From assembly GCA_017522685.1 (NCBI GenBank), contig JAFWYN010000018.1, positions 62,001 through 126,000 on the forward strand: a stretch of DNA of 64,000 nt. Direction: 5' to 3'. Below the pieces are notes generated by a model that was not told where the DNA came from, made no database searches, and was given only the letters and a program-made list of their open reading frames with translations. Numbering within the stretch: the stretch's first letter is position 1; each line of letters starts with the position of its first letter. Positions 8,004 to 17,043 of the stretch are shown here, piece by piece. The DNA comes from Lachnospiraceae bacterium (GTDB taxonomy: Bacteria; Bacillota_A; Clostridia; Lachnospirales; Lachnospiraceae). Made by a program: the position numbers and the translations under genes.

Positions 8004-9304
8004 AAGCATTCACCATTGGTACGGATAACCTCCGCATAGAAGTACGCGGAATCCTTAATGGTTCTTTCCTTGGTTCTGAAGTCCACGTACACCAGACCGA
8101 ATCGTCTTTCGTAGCCCTGTGCCCACTCAAAATTGTCTAAAATGGACCAGTACTGATAACCGATTACAGGAATACCTTCTTCCACTGCCTTCTTTAATTC
8201 CTTCAGATAGCGGTGGATAAAGTCCGTTCTCTGGGGGTCATGTACCTTGCCGTCCAACATAACAAAGTCCGCATTGGCCATACCGTTTTCCGTAATCAGG
8301 ATGGGCAAACCATATCTCTCATAATGGAACTTGGTAGCATAGTACAGACATTCCGGTGCGATAGGCCAGTCAAAGGAGGTTCTGGGCTGACCGTCAAATA
8401 CATAGGGATTCACCATACCGTCATCCCAGTACTGGATGGCCGTATAAATATTGAAACCAAAGAAATCCAGAGGCTGATGAATCACCTGCATATCCTCTGC
8501 CGATAAAGCATCCTGTAAAAATGCAGGCACCTGACCCAATACAATGGGGTCCGCCCACCAGGTATTGCCGTCCACTTCCTCACTGGCATAAGTGCGTCTT
8601 CTTGCTTCTTCCACGTCCTCAGCCGTATCTCCTAAAGGCAGGAAGCAGCTTCCCGTAGGTGCAAAACCAATCTTGGGAGATAATTTGGCAAATTCTCTAA
8701 TGGTCTGTACCGCACGACCGTGACATAACATAATATTGCGGGTAACCGCCTTCAGATTCTCCGGTTCCTTTACAAAAGGTGCGTGGGTACCGTTCAAATA
8801 ACCAAAACCTGCTACCAACTGGGGCTCGTTGATGGTCATCCAGTAGGTCACCTTATCCGACAATGCATCCACTACCACCTTGGTATATTCCACAAATTCT
8901 TCTACAATATCTTCCGTTCTCCAGCCGCCCAGTTCATGCATCCACATAGGCAAATCCCAATGATACAGGGTCACCAAGGGTTCGATTCCTGCTGCCACCA
9001 ACTCATCCACCAGATTCTTATAGAACTGCAACCCTTTTTCGTTTACCACGCCCTTGGCACACATGACGCGGGGCCAGCTGACAGAAAAACGATAGGACTT
9101 CATGCCCAGCTCCTTCATGATAGCCACGTCCTCTTTGTAGCGGTGATAATGGTCACAGGCCGTATCGCCCTTTTCGCCGTATCTTACATGACCTTCTGTC
9201 AGGGCATCCCATATACCCAGAGCCTTGCCGTCCTCGTTATATGCGCCCTCTACCTGAAATGCAGCGCTTGCACTTCCCCATATAAAATCCTTACTAAATC
9301 CCAT
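8000..9304 (-). CDS. Glycoside hydrolase family 1 beta-glucosidase
   Basis: This is a 434-residue GH1 enzyme. It shows the N-terminal signature FIWGSASAAFQVEGA, SYRFSVSWPRV, LYHWDLPMWM, the acid/base site TINEP near residue 165 and the nucleophile ITENG near 350, followed by GYQYWSILDNFEWAQGYERRFGLVYVDF. Length and motifs indicate a complete cytoplasmic (1,3)/(1,4)-beta-glucosidase. No phosphotransferase system lies beside it, so unphosphorylated beta-glucosides are more likely than 6-phosphoglucosides. There is no signal peptide. It overlaps the cyclase gene downstream and sits 30 bases after the CapA-like gene. Confidence 0.93.
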   Translation of the reverse strand: MGFSKDFIWGSASAAFQVEGAYNEDGKALGIWDALTEGHVRYGEKGDTACDHYHRYKEDVAIMKELGMKSYRFSVSWPRVMCAKGVVNEKGLQFYKNLVDELVAAGIEPLVTLYHWDLPMWMHELGGWRTEDIVEEFVEYTKVVVDALSDKVTYWMTINEPQLVAGFGYLNGTHAPFVKEPENLKAVTRNIMLCHGRAVQTIREFAKLSPKIGFAPTGSCFLPLGDTAEDVEEARRRTYASEEVDGNTWWADPIVLGQVPAFLQDALSAEDMQVIHQPLDFFGFNIYTAIQYWDDGMVNPYVFDGQPRTSFDWPIAPECLYYATKFHYERYGLPILITENGMANADFVMLDGKVHDPQRTDFIHRYLKELKKAVEEGIPVIGYQYWSILDNFEWAQGYERRFGLVYVDFRTKERTIKDSAYFYAEVIRTNGECL

Positions 9305-9334
9305 AATATATCTCCTTTCTTAAGGGGGACCTTT

Positions 9335-10594
9335 TCATTCACCCCATACCTCTTCTACCAATGCTTTGCAATTCTCCAATGAAAAGTCCGGATCCTGCTT
9401 AACAATATGATTCTTTTCTGCCAGTTCCCGAGTATAATCATCCAGATACCAGACCGTATATGCTTCCCCCTCGTCAATATGACATACTAAAGGGATACAG
9501 TCATAATCCTTAATTACCACTTTTCCGTCCTCGTCCCGGCCGATTTCCACCTCTGCCAAACCACCTACACAGCGGTTCATCACACCTTCTCCGGTACCGG
9601 AGGTACCATTTACGAAATTGCCCAAGGAATAATACACCAGCATCTGATTGCCGTCCTCATCCGTCACCCATTCCACCGGCTCTATCACATGAGGATGGGT
9701 ACCTATCACCAAATCCACACCATTTTCCAAGAAAATCTGCGTCCATTTCTTCTGTTCTGATGACACTCCAAGATAATACTCTTTTCCCCAATGGGGACAT
9801 ACGATGGTGAAGTCCGCCAGTTCATTGGCCAGCTGTAACTCGTTGACCACCTTCTCTTTATCCAGGTAATCTACCAGATAGGGCATATCGGAAGGTGTAC
9901 TTATTCCGTTGGTTCCGTAGGTATAATTCAATATGGCAAGCTTTATCCCATCCTGCTCATAGATATAAATACCGTCCTGCTGTTCTTCACTTTTATTGAT
10001 ACCCAAATAAGGAATCTCCGGATATTGTTCTTCCCAAAAATCCATACAATTCATGGCACCCTTTTTGCCCTTATCCAAAGCATGATTGGTGGCATGAAGG
10101 ATTACATCAAAGCCGGCATCCACCTCTGCTTCTCCCAGCTCATAAGGAGAATTAAAGCAGGGATAACCGGTCAGGCCCATATCTGTCCCGCCTAAGATAG
10201 TCTCCTGATTCACTAATGCCAGATCAGCTGCCTGAATCCGTTCCTCCACATGCTGAAATAAGTGGTCGAAATCATAGCTTCCATCCTCCTGCAAGCCCGA
10301 CTCCATGACCCTTTCATGCATCAGCATATCTCCCACCATGGCAACCGTGATGCTTGGAGGCGCCGGCGTAGGAGTAGGTGTCGGTGTAGCCGTGGGCTCC
10401 GGGGTAGGTTGCAGCGTGGGGACCGGAGTGGCAACAGCTTCTACTGAGGACACTGCTACTTCATCAGAAGTCCCTACTATTTCCACATTATTCTCTTTTC
10501 TATTTCCGGTCTTTCCACACCCTATCAGGCATAACGCAAGCACCAAACCACTTATAAATAACTTTTTCTTTCTGATATGTACTTTTACACCCAT
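9335..10594 (-). CDS. CapA-like lipoprotein (PGA_cap metallophosphatase fold)
   Basis: This 419-residue protein has a lipobox LCLIGC (Cys26) and a proline-threonine linker of PTPTP repeats at about 60-80. A CapA/PgsA domain follows: VGDMLMHERVM, LALVNQETILGG, VILHATNHALDKG, FTIVCPHWGKEYY, LVIGTHPHVIEPVEW and YYSLGNFVNG. The domain is a calcineurin-like hydrolase fold found in poly-gamma-glutamate synthesis proteins and in many stand-alone surface lipoproteins. No pgs or cap genes are nearby, so a direct role in poly-glutamate synthesis is not supported. It is the last gene of a minus-strand group that includes the glycosyltransferase and the small acidic protein upstream. Confidence 0.88.
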   Translation of the reverse strand: MGVKVHIRKKKLFISGLVLALCLIGCGKTGNRKENNVEIVGTSDEVAVSSVEAVATPVPTLQPTPEPTATPTPTPTPAPPSITVAMVGDMLMHERVMESGLQEDGSYDFDHLFQHVEERIQAADLALVNQETILGGTDMGLTGYPCFNSPYELGEAEVDAGFDVILHATNHALDKGKKGAMNCMDFWEEQYPEIPYLGINKSEEQQDGIYIYEQDGIKLAILNYTYGTNGISTPSDMPYLVDYLDKEKVVNELQLANELADFTIVCPHWGKEYYLGVSSEQKKWTQIFLENGVDLVIGTHPHVIEPVEWVTDEDGNQMLVYYSLGNFVNGTSGTGEGVMNRCVGGLAEVEIGRDEDGKVVIKDYDCIPLVCHIDEGEAYTVWYLDDYTRELAEKNHIVKQDPDFSLENCKALVEEVWGE

Positions 10595-10602
10595 AATCTA
10601 TT

Positions 10603-11190
10603 TCATCCGTTAATCTCTTTAACCAATAATTCTAGTGTTACTTCTATAAAATCTTCATTGATTAAGTTCATAAGTTCTTCGCTAAAATCAACCAAAAGAT
10701 CTTCGAACAAACATGATAATATATTCAATAAACTTTCTTTTATGGAATCTTCTATTAGTAAAAAGTAGTTTATAAGGTAATACAATGCACCCATTAGACA
10801 ATAAGCATACTCATTGGAAACTTTACATTCTCCCTCCACTTCCTGTATCTCCTCATAATACTTCTTACTGATTGCTAAAATTTGTTCTTCTGTAAATATC
10901 TCTACTTCATCAGCTTCACCGACAATCGCACCTGTTTCGTTACATAAAACAATGTATCTGCTTAATACATCTGAATCCAAGTTATTTATATTTTCCTCTA
11001 CATAACTTCTAACCGCTAACAATTCTGAAAATGGTTCCATACTATCCAGTTCTAAAATGTGACGATAGTACTTTTCTAATCTCTGCAGTATAATAACCCC
11101 CAAACGTCTAGCTTTTATCGCACTTAAAGCACTATTTTCTATACACTCTATAACCTCTGTATATTTATCCCTCACCAAATCACTACACAT
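10603..11190 (-). CDS. Hypothetical acidic helical protein
   Basis: I do not recognise this 195-residue protein. It is acidic, rich in Glu, Leu and Ile, and probably all-helical and cytoplasmic. Visible stretches include IKARRLGVIILQRLEKYYRHI near 25-45 and LYYLINYFLLIEDS near 140, a hydrophobic helix that could pack internally or at a membrane. ATG 11190 follows AGGAG by 9 bases. It lies 12 bases after the glycosyltransferase stop and 8 bases before the CapA-like gene, so all are probably one transcript. Confidence 0.7.
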   Translation of the reverse strand: MCSDLVRDKYTEVIECIENSALSAIKARRLGVIILQRLEKYYRHILELDSMEPFSELLAVRSYVEENINNLDSDVLSRYIVLCNETGAIVGEADEVEIFTEEQILAISKKYYEEIQEVEGECKVSNEYAYCLMGALYYLINYFLLIEDSIKESLLNILSCLFEDLLVDFSEELMNLINEDFIEVTLELLVKEING

Positions 11191-11202
11191 TTTTCTTATC
11201 TC

Positions 11203-11946
11203 CTAATGCCTGTCATTATACTCATAAAACATCTCATCCAATAGCTTTTCATACTCTTCTGTATGTCCAAACGCTGCTTTTATCAAGGTACCCGCATTCT
11301 TTATCATCAGTTTAAAATACAGCCAATCCCCCAAATCATCATACTTCCTTGTAGAATTAATCAAGTAATTCTTCTGAAGCACACCATACTTTTTGCCTAA
11401 ACTCTTACCATATTTACGTAAGTTTTTGGCAGTGGCTACATCTTCCATGGCGCGTTTGACTACGAACCCACCAATGGCTTCAAAGGTTTTCTTCTCCGCC
11501 CAGAAGATACCGCAATACAGACCGGTCAGTTTGAAACCTGCCCGACACATCATATCATTCAAAAACAAAGGAAAGGAACATCTTTCAAATCGGATGGGTG
11601 CACCACCACCGATATATTCCCCACTATAAAGCATGGCATAAGCTTCCCGTATGGTTCCCGACGTCATCCGATTGTCGCAATCCATGGTCATGATTACTCT
11701 GCCCTGTGCCGCCTCAATGCCGGCATTTCGTACCCTGGCGATACATCTATCTTCGTTTTTTACCACCCTGGCACCGTTCTCCAGGGCAATTTCTTCTGTC
11801 CGATCCGTACATCGGTTACAAACTACGATAACCTCCACATTTCCCTTAAAATGTGATGCCGCCTTCTTTATGGAATCAATACACCGTTTCACATATTTCT
11901 CTTCATTATGCGCCGGCACAACTACTGATACATGTGTCTTAGACAT
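11203..11946 (-). CDS. Family 2 glycosyltransferase
   Basis: This 247-residue GT-A fold enzyme starts VSVVVPAHNEEKYVKRCIDSI and has EVIVVCNRCTDRTEEIA. An MDCDNR motif near residue 95 serves as the DxD-like metal and sugar-nucleotide site. There are no transmembrane segments beyond a short hydrophobic stretch near 140. It probably transfers a sugar to an envelope or secreted acceptor. Neighbours are a CapA-like lipoprotein and a c-di-GMP-type EAL protein, which suggests a small cell-surface polysaccharide unit under second-messenger influence (inference). Confidence 0.9.
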   Translation of the reverse strand: MSKTHVSVVVPAHNEEKYVKRCIDSIKKAASHFKGNVEVIVVCNRCTDRTEEIALENGARVVKNEDRCIARVRNAGIEAAQGRVIMTMDCDNRMTSGTIREAYAMLYSGEYIGGGAPIRFERCSFPLFLNDMMCRAGFKLTGLYCGIFWAEKKTFEAIGGFVVKRAMEDVATAKNLRKYGKSLGKKYGVLQKNYLINSTRKYDDLGDWLYFKLMIKNAGTLIKAAFGHTEEYEKLLDEMFYEYNDRH

Positions 11947-11956
11947 ACTTTACCTC

Positions 11957-12445
11957 TTAGTTAAAATACTCACTTGCATAATACTCTGATACAAGCTCCA
12001 CATAAAGCCCCGGTTTCTTCATTCCTTCCGGAAGAGGCTCCTGTATCATTTCCTCAAAGGATTTCTCAATCATATATACATCCCTAAACAGGTTTAAATC
12101 CAAAAAGGCATCTTTAAAGGCTATACTTTCCACCTGGGAAAGCTTAGCAGGCACACAAAATGCCAGCCTTGTTTTCAGTGCCATGCGCTTCATAACCTTT
12201 TGTAGCTGAAACTTCATAATCTTCTCAAATACAGTATAGTCTGCCACAACGCCCCATTTCAATGGATTCACAACTTCTATCTGATTGTTCTCCGTGAATT
12301 TCTGTGCTTCCCTTCCAATTGCCTCAATCTTACTGGTATAAATATCATAAGCACACAACACCTCATCCTCCAGAACCAACTGCCTGTCCTTATTGTAAAC
12401 CCGCATAACCACCGGCTGGTAACCCTTCTTATCAATATTAGTCAT
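11957..12445 (-). CDS. Stand-alone MreB/actin-like fragment
   Basis: This 162-residue protein aligns by eye with part of MreB, roughly the segment from after the first phosphate loop to the start of the second. IEAIGREAQKFTE matches the MreB VAVGxxAKxMxG stretch. IEVVNPLKWGVVADY matches VALRPxKDGVIADY. LAFCVPAKLSQVESIAFKDA matches VxVxxPxGITxVExxAVxDA, and VYMIEKSFEEMIQEPLP matches YPIEEPFAAAIGAxLP. The ATP-binding DLGTANT and GGGT loops are absent, so it cannot bind nucleotide like MreB. It could be a regulatory or scaffold relic. It sits between the EAL protein and the glycosyltransferase with short gaps. The function is unknown. Confidence 0.65.
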   Translation of the reverse strand: MTNIDKKGYQPVVMRVYNKDRQLVLEDEVLCAYDIYTSKIEAIGREAQKFTENNQIEVVNPLKWGVVADYTVFEKIMKFQLQKVMKRMALKTRLAFCVPAKLSQVESIAFKDAFLDLNLFRDVYMIEKSFEEMIQEPLPEGMKKPGLYVELVSEYYASEYFN

Positions 12446-12490
12446 CTTGTTTCCTCTCCCTCTGTAAAATCCAAACCGTTTCCGGTCATT

Positions 12491-14302
12491 TTATTCTAAA
12501 TAATTCTTCTCAAACTCTCTTATAGGCACAGGCTTGCTGTAATAGTACCCCTGTACCATTTCGCAGCCCCATTCCCGCAAAGCCTCTACCTGTTCATACT
12601 CTTCTACACCTTCTGCAATGGATGATATGCCCAACTCCTCTGCCATGGTTACAATATGGTGCAGGATGATGGTAATCTTATTATTGTCCTCATCCTTCAT
12701 AATCAAATCCACAAAACTCTTATCAATCTTAAGCGTATCCAAAGGCATCTCCTTGAGAAGTGAAAAAGAAGAATACCCTGTTCCGAAATCATCCATAGAG
12801 ATTCGGAATCCCTTGCGTTTCAAATCATTCAGTACAAAAATCATATAGGCCTGATTCTCATACGCAATCGTTTCCGTAATCTCAAACTCTATCAGTGACC
12901 TGTCCACACCATAAGCGTCCACAATAGCTGCCAAATGTCGCGCCATATAGGGCTGTACCATATGCCTACGGGACAAATTTACAGAAATAGGGTACAACGG
13001 ATATCCCTTCTCCTTCCACTCTCGTAATTTTGCGCAAACTCTGTGTAGCACAAACTCGTCTATTTTAATGATGGACTCATCCGTTTCAAAATGAGGGATA
13101 AATCTATAAGGTGCCAACATCTCCTTATGCTTATAGTTCCATCGAATCAAAGCCTCCGCACCACATATTTTTTCTTCATAAGTATCCATCTTAGGCTGCA
13201 AATACACCATAAACTCATCGGCACGGATGGCGGTATCCAGATATGCCTTTAACTGCTTCCCCCATAATGCATTCTCATGCATCTCGTTGGTATAAAAATG
13301 AATCTCCGTGGTGTTCATCTTCTGCCCCATGGACTGGGCCAGCTTGGCACAATCCGCCACAATCTCACCGGTATTCATAGCATAACGCATGCTGACTACA
13401 CCACAACGGTAAAAAATCTCATACTGAGGGTCCTCATTCAGATGGGATATCTCCTCAAAGAACCGAATAAGTCTTTCTTCCGTTTCCTCATCCGGCATGA
13501 CCTTTATCATCATGGCGAAATTATCATTGTCGCATCTGGCACCAAAGTATATCCAATCACGATGCTTCTGCATATTCTTCGCTACCCGTTTCAGCACATT
13601 ATTGGCAACCCCGTGATTATACAATTCATTTATCATCTTAAACTCTTTGATATCAAAATGCACAAATTCGTAGTCTGTAATTCCTTCCAGATAATACTTT
13701 TCCAGACATTCCCGCATCCAGGTCCAATTATAGTATTCTGTAATAGGTTCATGATAAGCCCTATAGTATAGTTCTTCCTTGGTATAATTATCTAAATTAT
13801 CCTCAAATAACGCACGTGTTTCATCAGTGCGTTCTACCTCTCGGCTGATACGCAGTTTTCCGTTTACTGCAAAAACACAGACCATTCCCTTCTCCACATA
13901 GCGATAGATATCCATCCTGTCATTTTTTTCCGTACAGACATAGTCAATAATCTCCTCCAGCAATTCTTCATTCAGGCCATATTCATAAGTCACGTCCCGA
14001 ATAATCATGCTGCTGGCAGGAAGTATTACTGACGGAAGCTCCACGGGTAGCTCCAACGAATCATCATCCTTACGATACTCTATACCTACCACACGTTTCA
14101 TCCCGGTTTCACTCTGCAGCTTCTCTGACAGATAAAATACGCCAATATCATCATAGGTACCATAAGCATACTGATACTTTTTCAGTGCTTCCGGATATAC
14201 TCCTTCTGCAATGCTCTTTTCTACCTCCGGCGTCATCTCCGGCAGATAATAAAGCAATCTTTCCGGTCTATGTACAATTAATGTGGATGTAATACGAATC
14301 AT
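12491..14302 (-). CDS. EAL-domain c-di-GMP phosphodiesterase with degenerate GGDEF
   Basis: This is a 603-residue protein. Residues 1-190 are a domain I do not recognise. The GGDEF-like domain (about 200-340) keeps VHFDIKEFKMINELYNH, but its active loop reads ARCDNDNFAM instead of RxGGDEF, so cyclase activity is unlikely. The EAL domain (about 350-600) keeps all the usual catalytic and metal residues: CGAEALIRW, SVNLSRRHM, EFEITETIA, MDDFGTGYSS, LKIDKSFV, AEGVEEYEQ and VQGYYYSKP. It should hydrolyse c-di-GMP, with the GGDEF remnant possibly sensing GTP. It is soluble, with no membrane segment. It heads a run of genes reaching the MreB-like fragment and glycosyltransferase. Confidence 0.9.
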   Translation of the reverse strand: MIRITSTLIVHRPERLLYYLPEMTPEVEKSIAEGVYPEALKKYQYAYGTYDDIGVFYLSEKLQSETGMKRVVGIEYRKDDDSLELPVELPSVILPASSMIIRDVTYEYGLNEELLEEIIDYVCTEKNDRMDIYRYVEKGMVCVFAVNGKLRISREVERTDETRALFEDNLDNYTKEELYYRAYHEPITEYYNWTWMRECLEKYYLEGITDYEFVHFDIKEFKMINELYNHGVANNVLKRVAKNMQKHRDWIYFGARCDNDNFAMMIKVMPDEETEERLIRFFEEISHLNEDPQYEIFYRCGVVSMRYAMNTGEIVADCAKLAQSMGQKMNTTEIHFYTNEMHENALWGKQLKAYLDTAIRADEFMVYLQPKMDTYEEKICGAEALIRWNYKHKEMLAPYRFIPHFETDESIIKIDEFVLHRVCAKLREWKEKGYPLYPISVNLSRRHMVQPYMARHLAAIVDAYGVDRSLIEFEITETIAYENQAYMIFVLNDLKRKGFRISMDDFGTGYSSFSLLKEMPLDTLKIDKSFVDLIMKDEDNNKITIILHHIVTMAEELGISSIAEGVEEYEQVEALREWGCEMVQGYYYSKPVPIREFEKNYLE

Positions 14303-14337
14303 AAAATACCACCTTTCTTATGTCTTTACGTCTATTC

Positions 14338-15297
14338 CTACCATGATATATGAAAAAAGCTCTTGTAGGGTTTGAACGTCTTACGCAAAAATATTAAAAG
14401 CAAAAACTTCAAACAATAGCCTATCACAATAAAAAAAATACCGATACCGCATCCGACTAATACCCATATATGTCTCTCCGGCACATCCTTTATCAACTCC
14501 CAAAGGCTTCTATATCCTTCCAACGCATAAAGCCACCCGCATAGATAAATACTTCCCAACAGTATGGGCCATCCAATGAAATAGGTCGTTATCCATCCCG
14601 CTGTATATCCTTCTATGTTCTCTTCCATCTGATGCTTTTCATAGGGGGTATCACATTTCCGAGATAAATGCACTAAAAATTTACCTACATCTTTCTTCCC
14701 AAAAGAATATAAGCGAATCTTTTTCTCTGTCAGAGGTCCCTCGGTCCACTCCGGACTTACCTGCCTTATGCCTGTATCATAGGGGATTTCGATCCAGTCC
14801 GGTCCGATTTTTATCTTTCTGGTCCGTATACTTAAGCCCAGTTCCTCATAAGTAAGCAAAATGGGTTTTCCTACCTTTTGCTCTATCATAACCTTATCTT
14901 CACAGGCCTTGAAATGTATTTCTTTATAATGCTTCTTCAGCCATTTGGCAGAAATGTACCAAAGTACAAACGGTCCCGCCACCATGAATAGAATGAATAG
15001 ATTTTCTAAATTCCAGAAGGTAATAAAATCTACCCAAAAATCTAAAAACTTCTTTATACCGTTCTCAAATAGAATTTCACAGCCAAGCATTCCCGTTATC
15101 AAAACAAACGTTGTTAATAATACGATTCCCACAATTTTAAGTCCGCATCCCAGAAATACAAACACTCGTAATAGCAGTGGCATGGTACTCATATTCACCA
15201 CCAGTTCATCCGAACGGCCGGGCTTGGGCTGTTGTTGGTATTGTTGCTGTTTTTGCTGTTTTTTGTTCTTTTTCTTCTTTTTTGATTTTTTTCCCAT
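14338..15297 (-). CDS. Hypothetical multi-pass membrane protein with poly-Lys/Gln N-terminus
   Basis: This 319-residue protein is not recognised. The first 28 residues are a low-complexity run of lysines and glutamines. Two hydrophobic hairpins follow at about 45-68 and 95-118. A soluble middle domain (about 125-225) contains YEELGLSIRTRKIKIGPDWIEIPYDTG, and two more membrane segments lie near 225-250 and 275-305. The middle portion looks like a membrane-associated domain of the bacterial PH-like type, but this is only an impression. It lies 35 bases upstream of the EAL gene and could be co-transcribed with it. Confidence 0.75.
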   Translation of the reverse strand: MGKKSKKKKKNKKQQKQQQYQQQPKPGRSDELVVNMSTMPLLLRVFVFLGCGLKIVGIVLLTTFVLITGMLGCEILFENGIKKFLDFWVDFITFWNLENLFILFMVAGPFVLWYISAKWLKKHYKEIHFKACEDKVMIEQKVGKPILLTYEELGLSIRTRKIKIGPDWIEIPYDTGIRQVSPEWTEGPLTEKKIRLYSFGKKDVGKFLVHLSRKCDTPYEKHQMEENIEGYTAGWITTYFIGWPILLGSIYLCGWLYALEGYRSLWELIKDVPERHIWVLVGCGIGIFFIVIGYCLKFLLLIFLRKTFKPYKSFFHISW

Positions 15298-15334
15298 TTA
15301 GACCATTCTTCTTTCCGGTGTTTTACAGACTTTC

Positions 15335-15913
15335 CTAAAACACCTTCGCAATCTCCATTCCTTCTGCGATTGCCGAAGTAATCTTTGCCTCGATTTCCTC
15401 TGCGGATACATAATCCATATTTTGTGCTGCCACCACCTGCAAGGGACCGATTCCCCATAGCCAGGATAGTGCCTTCAAATAGGGAGTGGCCTGTTCCAAT
15501 ACATCCCCTGTAGGGATATCCATACCCCTGGTGGTGATGTACAGCATTTTTTCTGCTCTACATTTGCCGAAACAGATCTTATCATCTGAACCGAAGGTCA
15601 CATTGAATAGGGAACACAGCTCAAAGAACACCTTCAAAGCTGCCGGAATGGACATATCCCAAAAAGGGGCCGCAATCACGATTCTGTCCGCGTCCCTAAC
15701 CATTTCCGCCCAAGTCATCACCTCCGGTTCTACCTGACCATTCACCCTTTTCTGTAATAACTCCTCTTTTACAATATCCAAAGGCAGTTCATTCAGCACC
15801 AGTGTATCCACATCATACCTTTCTTTTAAGGCATCCACGATGGGGGTTGCGATTCTTTTGGTTCTGGATTCATTGTTTCGTATACAAGCATCAATATATA
15901 ATAGTTTTTTCAT
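15335..15913 (-). CDS. Flavodoxin-fold NAD(P)H-dependent oxidoreductase (AzoR/quinone reductase-like)
   Basis: This 192-residue protein has a flavodoxin-like fold. It starts KKLLYIDACIRNNESRTKRI, the FMN phosphate loop region of NAD(P)H dehydrogenases, then IVIAAPFWDMSIPAALKVFFE, the AP-x-W-x-x-x-P-A-x-L-K motif typical of AzoR and FMN-dependent quinone reductases, and LYITTRGMDIP. It should use FMN and NAD(P)H to reduce quinones, azo dyes or other small electrophiles. ATG 15913 is preceded by GGAGG. It lies 37 bases upstream of the membrane protein gene. Confidence 0.88.
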   Translation of the reverse strand: MKKLLYIDACIRNNESRTKRIATPIVDALKERYDVDTLVLNELPLDIVKEELLQKRVNGQVEPEVMTWAEMVRDADRIVIAAPFWDMSIPAALKVFFELCSLFNVTFGSDDKICFGKCRAEKMLYITTRGMDIPTGDVLEQATPYLKALSWLWGIGPLQVVAAQNMDYVSAEEIEAKITSAIAEGMEIAKVF

Positions 15914-16077
15914 TATTGCCTCCGATTTTTAGGCTATTTCCGGCTCCTCTGTAATTATCTCATAGTCTAAAGTGCATAATAACCCATATTGATTTTATTT
16001 TACCATTCTTTCCCACAGGATACAATGGATTTTCTTGGTGTAAGGATGTAAAAAAGAGATTGTAATAAAGCAAAAAG

Positions 16078-16100
16078 AACTCCGGCAAACGCCGAAGTTC
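16078..16100 (-). terminator. Rho-independent terminator after the HD remnant
   Basis: On the minus strand GAACTTCGGC and GCCGGAGTTC form a 10-bp stem around a short GTTT loop, followed by TTTTTGC. It lies about 10 bases after the stop codon at 16110. Confidence 0.88.
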
Positions 16101-16109
16101 CTGCTGTTA

Positions 16110-16517
16110 TTAGTATTCAAATAAGGTATACACATCCCCATCTATCTTTTTATCAAAATACTTTTTCAGTTCTAATATGGCGTGCCACTTACTCAGGGTG
16201 GTTTCCTTGAAACCATACTTCATAACGCTGCTCACCATCTTTTGTTCTGCATAACAGTATCCATCTGATAAAGATAAGGCATCGCACAGTTGAATCAGCT
16301 TATCATAATCATCATAGATGATACTCTTTAGGTAATTTTCTATAAACTGTTTTTCCTCATCACTGCAGTCCCAGGTATCATAAATCGCTTCTACATCCTG
16401 ATATTGGAAGGTATGTGTCAGACATATTCTTGCTCCTTCTTCAAAGCCAAGATCGCGCAAACCAAAAATTATGCCGGATAAAATTATCCGGCCTAGGTAC
16501 TCAACTGAATTGCGCAT
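16110..16517 (-). pseudogene. HD-domain hydrolase remnant (C-terminal part)
   Basis: The 135 residues match only the C-terminal half of small Firmicutes HD-domain phosphohydrolases: EEGARICLTHTF, DCSDEEKQFIENYLKSI, DDYDKLIQLCDALSLSDG and a FKETTLSKWHAILELKKYFDKKI tail. The N-terminal half with the catalytic His-Asp pair is missing. The first 18 residues (RNSVEYLGRIILSGIIFG) are not HD-like and are encoded across a terminator-like palindrome. The reading frame overlaps the upstream DUF1062 gene by 17 bases. I read this as a remnant left by a deletion, not a working enzyme, but the frame itself is still open. Confidence 0.6.
16473..16492 (-). terminator. Near-perfect palindrome, probable terminator of the DUF1062 gene
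   Basis: Two 9-base arms (GCCGGATAA and TTATCCGGC) flank a 2-base centre. On the minus strand the palindrome starts 8 bases after the DUF1062 stop and is followed by ATAATTTTT. It lies inside the overlapping HD-remnant frame. Confidence 0.65.
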
Positions 16518-16812
16518 TGTTTCTTTTCAAAAAACTGATATCATTCCCATATTTATACGCAAACTCATAATCATTCTCCAAAAAAAGTTGGTAATCCTCC
16601 TCGTTTATTTTGGACGATCGTATTCTTTCGTGAATGGTTAGGTTCCAGGAGTGCTTACACTTTTTACATCGATATATCAGCCAGACATCCACTCTGTTCC
16701 CATTGGCATTCACTCTGAATCTACCCGAATTCACAAATTCCTGTTTCTTTCCACAGCCTCCGCAGCGGCGAAACACCTTTATGGCAGGCATTGCTGCCTT
16801 GTTGTCGCTCAT
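16501..16812 (-). CDS. DUF1062 zinc-ribbon protein, shortened
   Basis: The 103 residues match the N-terminal half of DUF1062 proteins. They comprise a CGGCGKK knuckle near 18, the conserved SGRFRVNANGNRVDVWLIYRC, a second CKKC knuckle near 53, HSWNLTIHERI and a YQLFLENDYEFAYKYG segment. Family members are usually about 200 residues, so the C-terminal half is missing here. The four cysteines should still bind one zinc. The family has no settled function. The break coincides with the junction to the HD remnant, which points to a deletion that fused two genes. Confidence 0.75.
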   Translation of the reverse strand: MSDNKAAMPAIKVFRRCGGCGKKQEFVNSGRFRVNANGNRVDVWLIYRCKKCKHSWNLTIHERIRSSKINEEDYQLFLENDYEFAYKYGNDISFLKRNNAQFS

Positions 16813-16915
16813 ATTCTTCCTCCATTTATCCGTTGGGGATTCATCTGAGCTTAATTATTCTCTTTATTTTAAGCCCAGACTACTGAGCTGAAACATATCT
16901 TTTACGCATAAAATA

Positions 16916-16965
16916 CCCCCTTTTTACCTTGCTTCTATCATAATAGCAAGACTAATAAAAGGGGG
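16916..16965 (-). terminator. Long bipartite hairpin, probable terminator
   Basis: CCCCCTTTT pairs with AAAAGGGGG at the base, and TTGCT with AGCAA inside. On the minus strand it lies about 80 bases after the end of the frameshifted nucleotidyltransferase and is followed by TATTTTA. The rest of 16813-17043 holds no gene I can support. Confidence 0.6.
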
Positions 16966-17043
16966 ACAACCTCAAATATTATTACACATAAACTTACTCC
17001 AGTTAAGTGTCACTTATATAATTAAACGATTAACGACACCTTG

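Noticed and set aside
9300..9334. Separate promoter for the GH1 gene
   Set aside because: No convincing -35/-10 pair is seen in the short gap.
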